Below are positions 18,270 to 27,999 of a stretch of DNA of 64,000 nucleotides, one piece after another. The stretch is from an uncultured Clostridia bacterium (GTDB lineage Bacteria; Bacillota; Clostridia; TANB77; CAG-508). The DNA lies in the NCBI GenBank assembly GCA_947630185.1, contig CANRGT010000008.1, positions 1 through 64,000 on the forward strand, written 5' to 3'. Every line of letters begins with the position of its first letter. The first letter of the stretch is position 1. The notes under the pieces were generated by a model, which saw only the letters and a list, made by a program, of their open reading frames with translations, ran no database searches and had not been told where the DNA came from. The position numbers and the translations under genes were made by a program.

Positions 18270-19715
18270 ATGGAAGAAAAAATCTTAACAATTATAAAAA
18301 AGAAATGGCTAAGAAGTATTGTACTTACTATTATATTATTTGCAATTATAATAGCAGGCTATCTAGGAATACTTTATGCTACACAAACATTAAATTTGCC
18401 AGACCTTGATTGTACAGCGGAAAAACTTTATTCTATTTCACAGGCAACTGAAGACAGAGTTCAAAAAATTGATAAAGAAGTAGTAATTTATATTTATAAT
18501 ATGTATGATTATATAAATGATTTTGCAAGAAAATATAATCAAATAAATAAAAATATAAAAGTAGAAGAGCTTACAGATTTATCGTCAAAAGCTAGTTGGA
18601 AAACTACTTATGGGGTAGATAGTGATGATTCATTCATTATGATTTCTTCTGGTGATAAAGAAAAAATGCTAACACAAAGTGATTTATACACAATAGATTA
18701 TAGCACATATCAAGAAATTGATACTACTGAAGAAGCATTTACAAATGCAATTTTAGATGTTGTTACAAATGTAAAACCTAAAATATATTTCTTAGAAGGT
18801 CATAATTTATATGATAATAGTTATTTTTATGATTTTGAGGAAGCTTTAACAAGTGAACTAAATGAAGTAGAACATTTAAATTTACTAACTGAAGCGATCA
18901 TTCCTGAAGATTGTAAAATGATAATAATTACAACATTAAAAAATGACATTAATAAAAAAGAAAGTGATGTATTATTAGAATATGTTAAAAAAGGTGGAGA
19001 CCTTCTACTATTAATTGACCCTAATTTAAATCAAATAAAGACACCTAACTTTAATAAAATATTAGATGAGTATGGATGTAGTGTAGATGAAGGCTTTATT
19101 TTAGAAGCAGATACTAGTAAAATGCTAGCAGGGTCATCAAATCTTGTAGTTTCACAAATAAATTCAACTTCTAAAATTGTAAAAAATATCAATATGGATA
19201 TAAATTTGTGTACAATGCTTCCAGGAAGAATAAATATAGCTTCTAGTGAAGAATTAGAAAAAAAGAAAGTAACAGCCGAAGTTTTAGCAACAGTAAGCGA
19301 CAAGGCCTTTTATAGAGAAGATTTAAATGAAGAAAGTTTATCTAGGGTAAAAAGCGATAAAGATGCAGCTGGAGCTACAATTGCAGCATCATTTGTAAAA
19401 GAAATTGATGAAAATAGTAGTTCAAAAATGATTATTATTGCAAACACAGTATGTTCAACGAGTATACAACCATTAGGAAATAACTACAATACAATATTTA
19501 AATTATACAATAATGAAGATATTTTGATAAATTCAGTTTCATATTTGACAGATAGAGAAGAAAACATTACAATTCGTAAGAATGTAGAAACAGTTACTAC
19601 ATATGATATGACAGCTCAAGAATTGTACATTGTTTTAACAATTATACTTGCTATACCTATTATAATTATTATTTTTGGAATAGTTATATGGATTATTAGA
19701 AGAAGAAAAAAATAA
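18270..19715 (+). CDS. GldG-like ABC auxiliary protein
   Basis: A 481-residue protein with an N-terminal membrane segment (about 14-35), a large extracytoplasmic part and a C-terminal membrane segment (about 447-472) followed by RRRKK. The middle part matches the GldG/DUF4350-type auxiliary domain (KIYFLEGHN, then a LLLLIDPN strand). It starts 11 bp after the permease with AAAGGAGAG. With 16637 and 17587 it makes a three-gene Gld-like transporter. Confidence 0.85.
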   Translation: MEEKILTIIKKKWLRSIVLTIILFAIIIAGYLGILYATQTLNLPDLDCTAEKLYSISQATEDRVQKIDKEVVIYIYNMYDYINDFARKYNQINKNIKVEELTDLSSKASWKTTYGVDSDDSFIMISSGDKEKMLTQSDLYTIDYSTYQEIDTTEEAFTNAILDVVTNVKPKIYFLEGHNLYDNSYFYDFEEALTSELNEVEHLNLLTEAIIPEDCKMIIITTLKNDINKKESDVLLEYVKKGGDLLLLIDPNLNQIKTPNFNKILDEYGCSVDEGFILEADTSKMLAGSSNLVVSQINSTSKIVKNINMDINLCTMLPGRINIASSEELEKKKVTAEVLATVSDKAFYREDLNEESLSRVKSDKDAAGATIAASFVKEIDENSSSKMIIIANTVCSTSIQPLGNNYNTIFKLYNNEDILINSVSYLTDREENITIRKNVETVTTYDMTAQELYIVLTIILAIPIIIIIFGIVIWIIRRRKK

Positions 19716-19731
19716 TTTAAGTTATGAAAAT

Positions 19732-19768
19732 GCAAAGTCTCTCATACTTTAAGTAGAGGGGCTTTTTT
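19732..19768 (+). terminator. Intrinsic terminator of the Gld-like operon
   Basis: AAGTCTCT pairs with AGAGGGGCTT (including G-U pairs), followed by seven T. Confidence 0.8.
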
Positions 19769-19775
19769 TATTGTA

Positions 19776-19836
19776 AAAAATAAGGCTTTAGGATACTCAC
19801 ACACAATCTTTGATTGTGATGGCGGGTGAGGTTCTT
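19776..19836 (+). other. Structured leader before ykvI-like gene
   Basis: CTCAC at 19796 pairs with GTGAG around 19826, enclosing a perfect CACAATC/GATTGTG hairpin, with flanking AATAAG...CTTATT at the base. It is a compact two-level stem of about 55 nt that ends about 65 bp before the gene. It resembles a riboswitch aptamer or regulatory hairpin, but I cannot assign it to a known class. Confidence 0.4.
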
Positions 19837-19900
19837 ATTGTGAAAAAATAATTATACAAAAGCTTTTACTTAACTTTTATATTGGATGAGAGGTATTTGA

Positions 19901-20938
19901 ATGAAAGAAATTACAAAAATAACATTTGTTATAATAGGAACAATGATAGGAGCAGGCTTTGCATCTGGGCAAGAAATTCAAATATTTTTTAATCAATATG
20001 GCTTAAACGGAATTTTAGGATTATTAATTTCCTTTTCATTAACAGGGCTAATAATTTATAAAGTATTTAAATTAGTAAAAAGCAAAAACATAACTAATTA
20101 TCAAGAGCTTTTAGAAATAGAAAGCAAAAATAAAAAAGTAAATTATTTTATAAAAATAATAGTAGAACTATTTTTGCTAATTTCATTTTATGTAATGATA
20201 GCAGGATTTTGTGCATATTTTAAGGAAGTATGGAAAATACCAATTATAATATCTGCAATTTTTGCATCAATCCTATGCTATTTTGTATTTCATAAAAATT
20301 TAAAAGGAGTTATTTCAATAAATACAATTTTAATACCATTACTAATAGGATTTATATTTTTTTTAGGAATAAAAAATATCCCATTTACTGCAAAATATAT
20401 TGAAAGTGGAAATCTATATATTACTGTAGGAAAAGTGCCATTTTCTTGGCTAATTAGCAGTATATTATATGCAAGTTACAATAGTATTGTACTAATTCCA
20501 ATGTTAATAGAATTGGCAGTATATATGAAAAAAAGTTCAAACATAAAAAAAATAAGTGTTCTATCAGCTATATTGTTAGCGGGATTAGGAGTCTTTATAT
20601 TCAATTTATTACTAAGAGGAGAAAATTACACAAAAGGGTTAGAACTTCCAATGCTTCAAATAGTTAAAGAATTTGGAAGAAATTATATACTAGTGTATGG
20701 AGGAGTGATAATATCAGCAATATTTACATCTGCAATATCTGCAGGGTATGAATTTTTAAAAGGAAGCTTAGATAAATCACAAAAAAGATATAGCAAAATG
20801 GTTATATTGCTTTGTGTATCTTCAATATTTACTGCACATATTGGATTTGCAAAACTAGTTAGTGTACTATATCCAATTTTTGGAGTATTGGGGCTTTTCC
20901 AAATTATTTGTTTACTTAGAATAAACGAAAAATATTGA
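19901..20938 (+). CDS. YkvI-family membrane protein (LeuT-fold-like transporter)
   Basis: A 345-residue protein with about ten membrane segments. The N-terminal IIGTMIGAGFASGQEIQIFF is the hallmark of the YkvI/COG3949 family, distant relatives of amino-acid/polyamine/cation transporters with a broken first helix. A GAGAGG ribosome site precedes it. A single-gene unit with a structured leader. Substrate not known. Confidence 0.88.
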   Translation: MKEITKITFVIIGTMIGAGFASGQEIQIFFNQYGLNGILGLLISFSLTGLIIYKVFKLVKSKNITNYQELLEIESKNKKVNYFIKIIVELFLLISFYVMIAGFCAYFKEVWKIPIIISAIFASILCYFVFHKNLKGVISINTILIPLLIGFIFFLGIKNIPFTAKYIESGNLYITVGKVPFSWLISSILYASYNSIVLIPMLIELAVYMKKSSNIKKISVLSAILLAGLGVFIFNLLLRGENYTKGLELPMLQIVKEFGRNYILVYGGVIISAIFTSAISAGYEFLKGSLDKSQKRYSKMVILLCVSSIFTAHIGFAKLVSVLYPIFGVLGLFQIICLLRINEKY

Positions 20939-21162
20939 TAATATAAAATTTAAATTCAAAATTAAAAATAATTATTATTTAAGCAATGAAAATCTTATTA
21001 TAAAAAGTAAAAAAATTATTCATAAAATTAGTAAACTAAAATAATAAAACACATTGATTTTGAAATTATATAAAATTATAACTAAAAGGAAACTAAGTAT
21101 TGAAAAAAAGTAAGAAAACTGATATAAATAAAGTATGAAAATATTAAAAATTAGTCTAAGAA

Positions 21163-21260
21163 ATTTTAGGGTTTAATATATTTGTAACAAGATTTCTAGT
21201 ATTCATGAAAATGGTAAATGGAAAACGAAGAAATTTTAAAGGTTAATATATTTGTAACAA
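21163..21260 (+). repeat. Direct repeat in the gap before the DUF5711 gene (gap 20939-21283)
   Basis: A block of the type GAAATTTTA...GGTTAATATATTTGTAACAAG occurs twice, about 70 bp apart, the second copy ending at 21260. AATATATTTGTAACAAG is identical in both. It duplicates the upstream region of the next gene and creates a spurious upstream coding frame. The rest of the 345-bp gap is AT-rich without other supported features. Confidence 0.7.
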
Positions 21261-21283
21261 GCTTGAAAGGAACAAAAGTAAAA

Positions 21284-22447
21284 ATGGGAAAAGTAGTAAA
21301 CATGCAAAATAAAAAGCTAAATCATAGAAAAGTAATTATAACATCTATTATTACTGTATTAGTATTAGCATGTATTATAATTGCAGTAATTTATAACTCT
21401 AATAAGGGTTTTAGAGACTTTATGGACAAATATATTTTCCTAAAAAATGTGTCAGAAGAAAATTTACCTATAATTGAATTAGATTATAGTTCAAATAAAA
21501 ATGTAATTCCATATGGAAAATATATCTGTATTCTAGCAGACAACACATTAACACAATATAATTCACTAGGCAAACAAGAAAAACAAGTAAAAATTGAAAT
21601 AACCAATCCAATATATGATATAAACGGAAAATATCTTGTAATTGGAGAAAAAAACAATCAAAAAATATATTTACTAAATGGAGACCATATAGTTTGGGAA
21701 GGTAGTATAGAAGGAAATTTAAGTAAAATATCAGTAAATAAAAACGGTTATGTAAGTGCAATTGTTACAGGAACAACATATAAATCAGTAATAGTTGCAT
21801 TTGATGAAAAAGGAAATGAATTATTAAAATCTTATTCATCTAAAACTATAGCAGTTGACTCATGTATTTCGCCAGATAACAATAATTTAGCATATGCTGA
21901 AGTAAGCACATCGGGAACTACTATACAATCCAAAATTAAAGTAATATCAACTGCAGAAACTGAACCAAAATTTACATATACGGCAAATCAAGGTAGCTTA
22001 ATAATGAAATTAAAATATATAGATAAAAATCAATTATTATGTATGTATGATGACAGTATTCATGTTATGAAGGATGATCAAGATACAGAAATTATGAAAT
22101 TAAATGAAAATGGAAAGCAAATTAACTTTGCAGATATAAACTTAGATAATTTTGCATTTCGCTCATATGAACAATCTACTGGATTATTTAAAGCTGACAC
22201 TATTGTAGAAATGAAAAGTACAAGCGGGCAAAAAGAATCAATTTATAGAACAGAAGATGTAGCAAAAACCATGAAAAGTTATGGAAATGTTATAGCATTA
22301 AATTTAGGAGCAGAAGTAGAATTTATAAACACAAGTGGATGGCTAATCAAACGCTACATATCTTCACAAGTAATAATGGATATTGTGATTTGCGATGGCA
22401 CAGCTGGAATAATTTATAGAGATAAAATTGAGCTTATTACATTATAA
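21284..22447 (+). CDS. DUF5711-like membrane-anchored beta-propeller protein
   Basis: About 387 residues. After a short cytoplasmic tail there is one membrane segment (about residues 17-38), then an extracytoplasmic region of repeated strand motifs (for example LVIGEKNNQKIYLL, CISPDNNNLAYAEV) that fit a WD40/PQQ-like propeller, as in DUF5711 proteins of Clostridia. The start is uncertain: ATG 21284 and ATG 21302 are candidates. The longer frame beginning at 21218 runs into the duplicated upstream repeat and is less likely. Followed 24 bp later by a cvpA-like gene, so likely an envelope operon. Confidence 0.75.
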   Translation: MGKVVNMQNKKLNHRKVIITSIITVLVLACIIIAVIYNSNKGFRDFMDKYIFLKNVSEENLPIIELDYSSNKNVIPYGKYICILADNTLTQYNSLGKQEKQVKIEITNPIYDINGKYLVIGEKNNQKIYLLNGDHIVWEGSIEGNLSKISVNKNGYVSAIVTGTTYKSVIVAFDEKGNELLKSYSSKTIAVDSCISPDNNNLAYAEVSTSGTTIQSKIKVISTAETEPKFTYTANQGSLIMKLKYIDKNQLLCMYDDSIHVMKDDQDTEIMKLNENGKQINFADINLDNFAFRSYEQSTGLFKADTIVEMKSTSGQKESIYRTEDVAKTMKSYGNVIALNLGAEVEFINTSGWLIKRYISSQVIMDIVICDGTAGIIYRDKIELITL

Positions 22448-22471
22448 AATAAAATATATGGAGGTAAAAAT

Positions 22472-23194
22472 ATGGGAATAGTTATTGATCTTATTATATT
22501 AGCAATTGTGCTATTATGCATAATAATGGGATATGTAAAAGGATTAACAGGAAGTTTATTAAAAATTGTTTCATTTGTACTTGCAATAGTAATTGCATTT
22601 GTATTATTTAAACCAGTATCTAGTTTTATAATAAATAATACTAATTGGGATGAAAATCTAGAGCAATCTATTAGACAAATGGTATTAGATGACCACAATT
22701 CACAAAATGTGCAGAATTCAAATGAAAATGATAAAGAAAATGGTCAAAATAATGGAACAAATTCTAACCAAAGTGATAATGAAAAAAGCACTAGTATGCC
22801 ATCAATAATTGTAAATTATATCAATGATGCAATAGAAAAAGCAGGAGAAGATGCAAAAGAAAGCATAGTAGATTCAACAGCAAGAGAAGTAGCAGAAACA
22901 ATAATAAATGGTGGAGTAATTCTTACATTATTTATAGTAGCAAGAATTGTACTAATATTTGTAAAAGGACTTGCAAAACTTATAACAAAGCTACCTATTA
23001 TCAAACAATTTGATAAAGCAGGAGGAATAATATTCGGATTAGTACAATCAGTTGTAATAATTTATGTACTTCTAGCACTTATATCATTCATTAGCCCAAT
23101 GCTTACTGGAACACCAATAATACAAGGAATACAAGAATCTTATGTTGGATCTGCATTATACAATAATAATTTATTGCTAAAAATAATATTCTAG
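22472..23194 (+). CDS. cvpA: CvpA family membrane protein
   Basis: A 240-residue protein with four membrane segments and the CvpA start VIDLIILAIVLLCIIMGYVKG. A hydrophilic Asn-rich insertion (about residues 75-115) sits between helix pairs. A TATGGAGG ribosome site precedes it. CvpA proteins have been linked to envelope integrity and colicin V secretion in Enterobacteria. Co-transcription with the DUF5711 gene and proximity to LCP and DacF genes suggest a cell-envelope role. Confidence 0.85.
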   Translation: MGIVIDLIILAIVLLCIIMGYVKGLTGSLLKIVSFVLAIVIAFVLFKPVSSFIINNTNWDENLEQSIRQMVLDDHNSQNVQNSNENDKENGQNNGTNSNQSDNEKSTSMPSIIVNYINDAIEKAGEDAKESIVDSTAREVAETIINGGVILTLFIVARIVLIFVKGLAKLITKLPIIKQFDKAGGIIFGLVQSVVIIYVLLALISFISPMLTGTPIIQGIQESYVGSALYNNNLLLKIIF

Positions 23195-23294
23195 TAATGA
23201 AAAAATTATTAAGTACAATCTTAATGCAAGATTCAAAATAGTAAATTATAAATGTATAAAAATATATGTAAATTGTAAAAAGTATGTGAAAATG

Positions 23295-23323
23295 TTGTCA
23301 ACTAAAGAAAAATCTGGTATACT
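23295..23323 (+). promoter_or_regulatory. Sigma-A promoter of the LCP gene
   Basis: TTGTCA, 17 bp, TATACT, about 35 bp before the UUG start at 23359. Confidence 0.75.
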
Positions 23324-23358
23324 AAATAACAAATGAAAATAGAAATAGGTGAAATAAA

Positions 23359-24660
23359 TTGAAAAAAGAAGACAAATACGAAAATAAAAAAGAAGTTGAA
23401 AACAAAAAAGGAAAAAATAAGAAAAAGAAAAAAAGAGGAGTTGCTAAAAAAATCCTGTTATTTCTGCTACTTGTTATATTAGTAACAATAGGAATTTTAG
23501 CATATAAAGTACATCAAAATGGTGGAGGATTAAGTGGACTATTAGCAACAGCAATTGGTCATAACCAAGAAACACGTAAGAATTTGCCAAAAATGTATTG
23601 CCTATTATTAGGGAAAAGTCTAGAGTTAACAGATACAATTATTGTTGCAGAATATGATCCACAGTATCAACAAGCATCAATGTTATCAATTCCTAGAGAT
23701 ACATTTGTTGGAACTAGTAGAAGTACAGCAACACCATCAGATAAAATAAACTCAATCTATTGTTATAGTCCAGAAAAACTTTTAAGAAAGGTAAATGAGT
23801 TAACAGGTCTTAATATTAAATATTATCTAACTGTAGATACATCAGCATTTAGAGAAATAGTAGATGCAGTAGGTGGAGTTACATTTAATGTTCCAATAGA
23901 TATGAAATATGATTCAAACAAGCAAAAGTTACATATAAATTTAAAAGCTGGTGAGCAATTATTAGATGGTGATAAAGCAGAACAATTAGTAAGATTTAGA
24001 CATAACAATGATGGATCTACATATCCATATTCATATGGAATGGAAGACTTAGGAAGAATGAAAACTCAAAGAGAGTTTTTGAAAGCCTTAGCAAAGAAAA
24101 CCTTAAGTTTTGAGAATATTTTTAAAATAAATGAATTCCTTGATATTGCAAAAAAATATGTAGAAACTAATATGGACTTTGATGCTATAAAAGATTATAT
24201 TCCATATGCAGTAGACTTTAAATTAGAAGATTTACAAGCACAACATTTACCAGGCACTCCTGAGTATGCAAATACATATTCTTTCTATTTTGCAGATGAG
24301 GCAGAAACTGCAGAAATAATAGATAAATTTTTCTTAAACCCTGTAATAGAAGATAATGTTGATACAAGTGAAATAGATACATCAGGGATTGAAAAAGATA
24401 AAATAAAAGTAGAAATTTTAAATGGAAGTAACAGCGTTGCAAAATTAGAAAGAATAAAAAAGAGAATTGAAAAAGCAGGATATACAATACAAAAAACGTC
24501 AGACATAGCTATTACTGAAAGAACTGTTATAATAAATAGGGGAGATATAGCAGAAGCGGCACAGGAAGAACTAAAACTTTTAGCAGAAGCAAAAACATTA
24601 TCATCTGGAGAAAAAACAGAAGTTGATGTTACAATTATAATTGGAAGCACGGACAAATAA
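23359..24660 (+). CDS. LytR-CpsA-Psr (LCP) family wall-polymer ligase
   Basis: A 433-residue protein. A very basic cytoplasmic tail (residues 1-30), one membrane segment (about 31-48), an LCP domain (about 75-320) with the phosphate-binding arginines in SIPRDTF, LVRFRH and GRMKTQREF and an acidic DTIIVAEYD, then a LytR_C domain (about 345-433, KIKVEILNGSN). LCP enzymes transfer undecaprenyl-linked glycopolymers to peptidoglycan outside the membrane. The start is UUG, with AGGTG upstream. Convergent with dacF. Confidence 0.95.
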   Translation: MKKEDKYENKKEVENKKGKNKKKKKRGVAKKILLFLLLVILVTIGILAYKVHQNGGGLSGLLATAIGHNQETRKNLPKMYCLLLGKSLELTDTIIVAEYDPQYQQASMLSIPRDTFVGTSRSTATPSDKINSIYCYSPEKLLRKVNELTGLNIKYYLTVDTSAFREIVDAVGGVTFNVPIDMKYDSNKQKLHINLKAGEQLLDGDKAEQLVRFRHNNDGSTYPYSYGMEDLGRMKTQREFLKALAKKTLSFENIFKINEFLDIAKKYVETNMDFDAIKDYIPYAVDFKLEDLQAQHLPGTPEYANTYSFYFADEAETAEIIDKFFLNPVIEDNVDTSEIDTSGIEKDKIKVEILNGSNSVAKLERIKKRIEKAGYTIQKTSDIAITERTVIINRGDIAEAAQEELKLLAEAKTLSSGEKTEVDVTIIIGSTDK

Positions 24661-24770
24661 GATATTTATATAAAACAAGTATAAATGTAAAGTTGATAAA
24701 AATATAAGCTAAATAAATATTGAAAAATATGATTATCAAAAGAGTATTAAATAAAAAGCATTTAAATAAA

Positions 24771-24812
24771 TAAGGGGGCAAAACCATTAGTTATGGTATA
24801 TGCTCCCTTTAT
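24771..24812. terminator. Bidirectional terminator between LCP and dacF
   Basis: AAGGGGGC...GCTCCCTTT outer stem with an inner ACCAT/ATGGT pair, in the convergent gap. Confidence 0.85.
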
Positions 24813-24825
24813 ATATTATTAAAAA

Positions 24826-26583
24826 TTATTTAAATTTGTAAAACGAAAATGCCCTCCGAGAATGTTTTCCTTTATGTTTTTTAGCATATTTGCTTCTCTT
24901 TTTAGAACTGCTAGTATTAGTATTATTTGTAGTTTTGTTAGTGTCAGTTTTACTATTATTACGACTATTGTTAATATTAATGATATCTATATCATTGTTA
25001 TTACTTTTGATATTGGTATTGTTTTTATTATTACTATTATTATCGCTTCTGCTAATTATATTGTTGTTAATACTACTATTATTAATTATATTGCTGTTGT
25101 TATTATTACTAATTAGATTGCTATTAATGTTACTATTGTTAATTAGACTGCTGTTATTGTTAATTTCATTAGCCTTACTGTTAGTACTATTTCTATTATT
25201 TTTATTACTATTACTACTATTATTTCTTTTTACTTTAGATTTCTTCTTTTTTGCACTTTTTTTCTTGTAATTAGGTTTTCTTTTAGGAGTCTTTATTAGC
25301 ATAAAAATCAAATAAAGTGTAACAAGAATTAGCACAATTCTAATTAAAAGTGACATTATACCAGAAGCAATAACTGAACTTCCAGCAATTAATTCAGAAG
25401 AATAAGTTTCACCATCAACATTATATGTAATTTTTCCTATAACACTATTTACAGAAATAGGAGCTTTTAAATCATCATTAATTATTATCTCAGGTGTAAG
25501 TTCGTTAACATCATCATTTTTACACAAAATAGAAATTTGATCTTTAACTAAAACATTTAAATTCCTTGTATCCTTAGTTGCACCCTTAACTTTAATTTGC
25601 TTCAAAACACTATTTTCTTCATGAAGAACTTTAGAAGAATAATTTTCAAAAGCATAATTAAAAAGTGTTTTACAATCTAAATATCTTTGGCTAAGACCAT
25701 CTGAAGTAGATTCTCCACCAAGAATAACAACAATCATCTCCATATTATCTTTACTAGCACCAGCAACAATGCAAGAACCAGCATCACTAGTATAACCAGT
25801 TTTTATACCAATCGTATATGGGTAATAATAATTATCTTTGGAAGAACTATGATTTTCACGCAACAAATCATTTGTTGTAACAAAAGAACGATCAGTTTTA
25901 TCATATTTATTAGTTGCAGGTAAAGTATAAGTTGTTTTCTTCACAATTTCTCTAAAAGTAGGATTTTGCATAGCATATCTACCCATCAAAGCTAAATCAT
26001 AAGCAGTTGAAACATGTTCTTTATTATGAACTCCATTAGGATTTACAAAATGGGTATTTAAACAGCCAATTTCCTTAGCTTTTTCATTCATCAAATTTGC
26101 AAACTCTTCAACACTACCAGAAATATGTTCTGCAAGCACATTCGCAGCATCATTCGCAGAAGGAATTAAAAGAACATTTAGTAAATTTTCTATTGTAAGT
26201 TCTTCTCCTTCTTTCAAACTGGCATGAGTGTAACCAGCAGGAACTGAAAAAACAGCATTATGACTAACGGTTGCAACATCTGATAATTTACAATTTTCAA
26301 GAGTTAAAATAGCAGTCATAATCTTTGTGGTGCTAGCAGGAAATCTTACATCAGCAGAATTCTTTTCATACAAAACCTTTCCCGTCTTTGAATCCATTAA
26401 AATACATGCAGGAGAATATGTAGTAATATCTGGAATTGAACTATTAGTATCAGGTGTATTATTTGCTAAATTCTGTCCGTTAGATACATTACTAGCATCT
26501 GCAACAAAAGAAAAAGAACAAATAAAAAATTCACAAAATAAAACCAAAATAAATAACAATAAAAAAATTTTTAACTTTTTCAT
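24826..26583 (-). CDS. dacF: D-alanyl-D-alanine carboxypeptidase (S11, PBP5/DacF type) with Asn-rich tail
   Basis: A 585-residue penicillin-binding protein that trims the terminal D-Ala from peptidoglycan stems. Signal peptide at residues 1-30, catalytic STTK (about residue 85), SAN (about 143) and KTGYT (about 255), then the PBP5 C-terminal domain and a membrane segment (about 415-440). The last 140 residues are unusual: a Lys-rich cluster and a long Asn/Ser/Ile low-complexity tail on the cytoplasmic side of the last segment. The final ten codons contain CGG AGG in frame, the only in-frame CGG noted in an AT-rich chromosomal gene here; a +1 shift there would replace the last residues. Confidence 0.95.
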   Translation of the reverse strand: MKKLKIFLLLFILVLFCEFFICSFSFVADASNVSNGQNLANNTPDTNSSIPDITTYSPACILMDSKTGKVLYEKNSADVRFPASTTKIMTAILTLENCKLSDVATVSHNAVFSVPAGYTHASLKEGEELTIENLLNVLLIPSANDAANVLAEHISGSVEEFANLMNEKAKEIGCLNTHFVNPNGVHNKEHVSTAYDLALMGRYAMQNPTFREIVKKTTYTLPATNKYDKTDRSFVTTNDLLRENHSSSKDNYYYPYTIGIKTGYTSDAGSCIVAGASKDNMEMIVVILGGESTSDGLSQRYLDCKTLFNYAFENYSSKVLHEENSVLKQIKVKGATKDTRNLNVLVKDQISILCKNDDVNELTPEIIINDDLKAPISVNSVIGKITYNVDGETYSSELIAGSSVIASGIMSLLIRIVLILVTLYLIFMLIKTPKRKPNYKKKSAKKKKSKVKRNNSSNSNKNNRNSTNSKANEINNNSSLINNSNINSNLISNNNNSNIINNSSINNNIISRSDNNSNNKNNTNIKSNNNDIDIININNSRNNSKTDTNKTTNNTNTSSSKKRSKYAKKHKGKHSRRAFSFYKFK

Positions 26584-26724
26584 ATAAATCTCCTATAAAA
26601 GTTATTCTATTATATCGCAAAAATCAAATAATTTCAAGGGTTATAAGGAAAGTTAGAAAATAATATGAAAAAATAATAAAATATTAAAAATAAAAAATTA
26701 AAAAAGGAAAGAAGGATTAATAAA

Positions 26725-27579
26725 ATGATAAAAAAATTAACATCAAAACAAAGAATAATTTTAGGGGTTGTAATAGGTATTATCGCTATATTCGTAGCTG
26801 TTATAACAATATATTTATTTAATATTTCAGAAGAAGAAAATATAAGCACTATATTACTAGATGAGAATTTAGATGAAAGCAATCTAGATGAAAGTAATTT
26901 AAATGGAAACAAGTTAAGTGAAAGTAATTTAGATGGAAGTAATTTGAGTGAAAGTGGCTTAGGATTTAACGATGTAAATAATGAAGAAAATAGTGATATA
27001 AATAATTTAGATAAAAACAATAGTTCAAACGATACAAATTTAAATAGTACAAACGAAAACGGAGAAAATTCGAATGATATGAATGGTAATCAAATCCCAG
27101 AAGAAGAAAGAATAGTAGTGCATATTATGGGAGAAGTAAAAAAGACAGGAATAATCTATTTAAGGAAAGGCGCAAGAATAGCAGATGCAATTAAGGTAGC
27201 AGGAGGAGTTACAAAAGAAGCAGATATAGACGCAGTAAATTTAGCATATGTATTGCAAGACGGACAAAAAATCAACATACCAAATAAAAAAGATAAAGAA
27301 AAAAATGGAAATAATGTGTATATCACAAGCGAAAGTGGAAATAATGTTATCATAGAAGACAATAGCCAATCAAAAGGAGTGAATAAAAAAGTGAATATAA
27401 ATGAAGCAAGTCAAAGCGATTTAGAAACATTGCCAGGAATAGGACCATCAATTGCTAGCAGAATTATAGAGTACAGAGAGCAAAATGGAAAATTCAGCAA
27501 GATAGAAGATTTGCAAAATGTTAAAGGAATAGGAGACGCAAAGTATAATCGAATAAAAGATAGTATAACAGTTAAATAA
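26725..27579 (+). CDS. comEA: ComEA-type DNA-binding protein (SLBB plus helix-hairpin-helix)
   Basis: A 284-residue protein with an N-terminal membrane segment (about 12-32), an Asn/Ser/Leu/Asp-rich linker of near-repeats (SNLDGSNLSES type, about 45-120), an SLBB domain (VVHIMGEVKKTGIIYLRKG, about 130-195) and a C-terminal pair of helix-hairpin-helix motifs (NINEASQSDLETLPGIGP and LQNVKGIGDAKYNRI). ComEA binds incoming double-stranded DNA outside the membrane during transformation. No comEC follows; the ICE junction lies 190 bp downstream, so the operon may have been split or comEC is elsewhere. Confidence 0.93.
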   Translation: MIKKLTSKQRIILGVVIGIIAIFVAVITIYLFNISEEENISTILLDENLDESNLDESNLNGNKLSESNLDGSNLSESGLGFNDVNNEENSDINNLDKNNSSNDTNLNSTNENGENSNDMNGNQIPEEERIVVHIMGEVKKTGIIYLRKGARIADAIKVAGGVTKEADIDAVNLAYVLQDGQKINIPNKKDKEKNGNNVYITSESGNNVIIEDNSQSKGVNKKVNINEASQSDLETLPGIGPSIASRIIEYREQNGKFSKIEDLQNVKGIGDAKYNRIKDSITVK

Positions 27580-27724
27580 TTTAGGTCTATAAAATAAATG
27601 CTAAAAATAGGATTCAAATTTAAAATCTCTATTTGACATTCAATTTTGACGAAGTGAAGTTTTTAAAAATTCTATAAAGCTTATATAAAGCTGTTCTATT
27701 TTGCTACTTTTTGAATAAAATGTA

Positions 27725-27753
27725 TTGACAATAAGCCTCAAAAGAAGTATACT
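27725..27753 (+). promoter_or_regulatory. Sigma-A promoter feeding the truncated tRNA-fMet
   Basis: TTGACA, exactly 17 bp, TATACT, with expected initiation about 12 bp before the 5' end of the tRNA fragment at 27772. It looks like the original stable-RNA promoter. Confidence 0.85.
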
Positions 27754-27771
27754 AATAGAGCAGTTACATAT

Positions 27772-27810
27772 CGCGGGGTGGAGCAGTTGGCAGCTCGTCG
27801 GGCTCATAAC
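27772..27810 (+). pseudogene. 5' half of a tRNA-fMet gene (truncated at the anticodon arm)
   Basis: Identical to the intact tRNA-fMet at 28000 for its first 26 nt and nearly so through CTCATAAC (CA to TC change in the anticodon stem), then unrelated. Even the preceding ATAT is shared. It keeps a perfect promoter. I interpret it as the host gene's 5' half left at the ICE junction. The stretch from 27811 to 27999 is AT-rich and contains a TAAAGGGACATTAAAGGGAT repeat just before the intact tRNA. Confidence 0.8.
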
Positions 27811-27999
27811 GCAAGTGCAATTAGAAATACTATATATCATAAAACTATTGAAAATACTCAAAAACATTGAAATATATGAATTTTATCAAATTTTTTAAAA
27901 ACCCTTTTAACTTGATTTAAATTTAATAAAAATTAAAGAAAATTTTTTAATAAAGGGACATTAAAGGGATAAAAAAAAGTATAACATTTAATTAAATAT

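Noticed and set aside
19776..19836. Fluoride or guanidine riboswitch
   Set aside because: Isolated GATGG/GGTGAG words resemble these classes but the conserved cores are not present.
24890..25270. Leucine-rich coding frame on the plus strand
   Set aside because: It is the antisense of the Asn-rich low-complexity tail of dacF and has no ribosome site.
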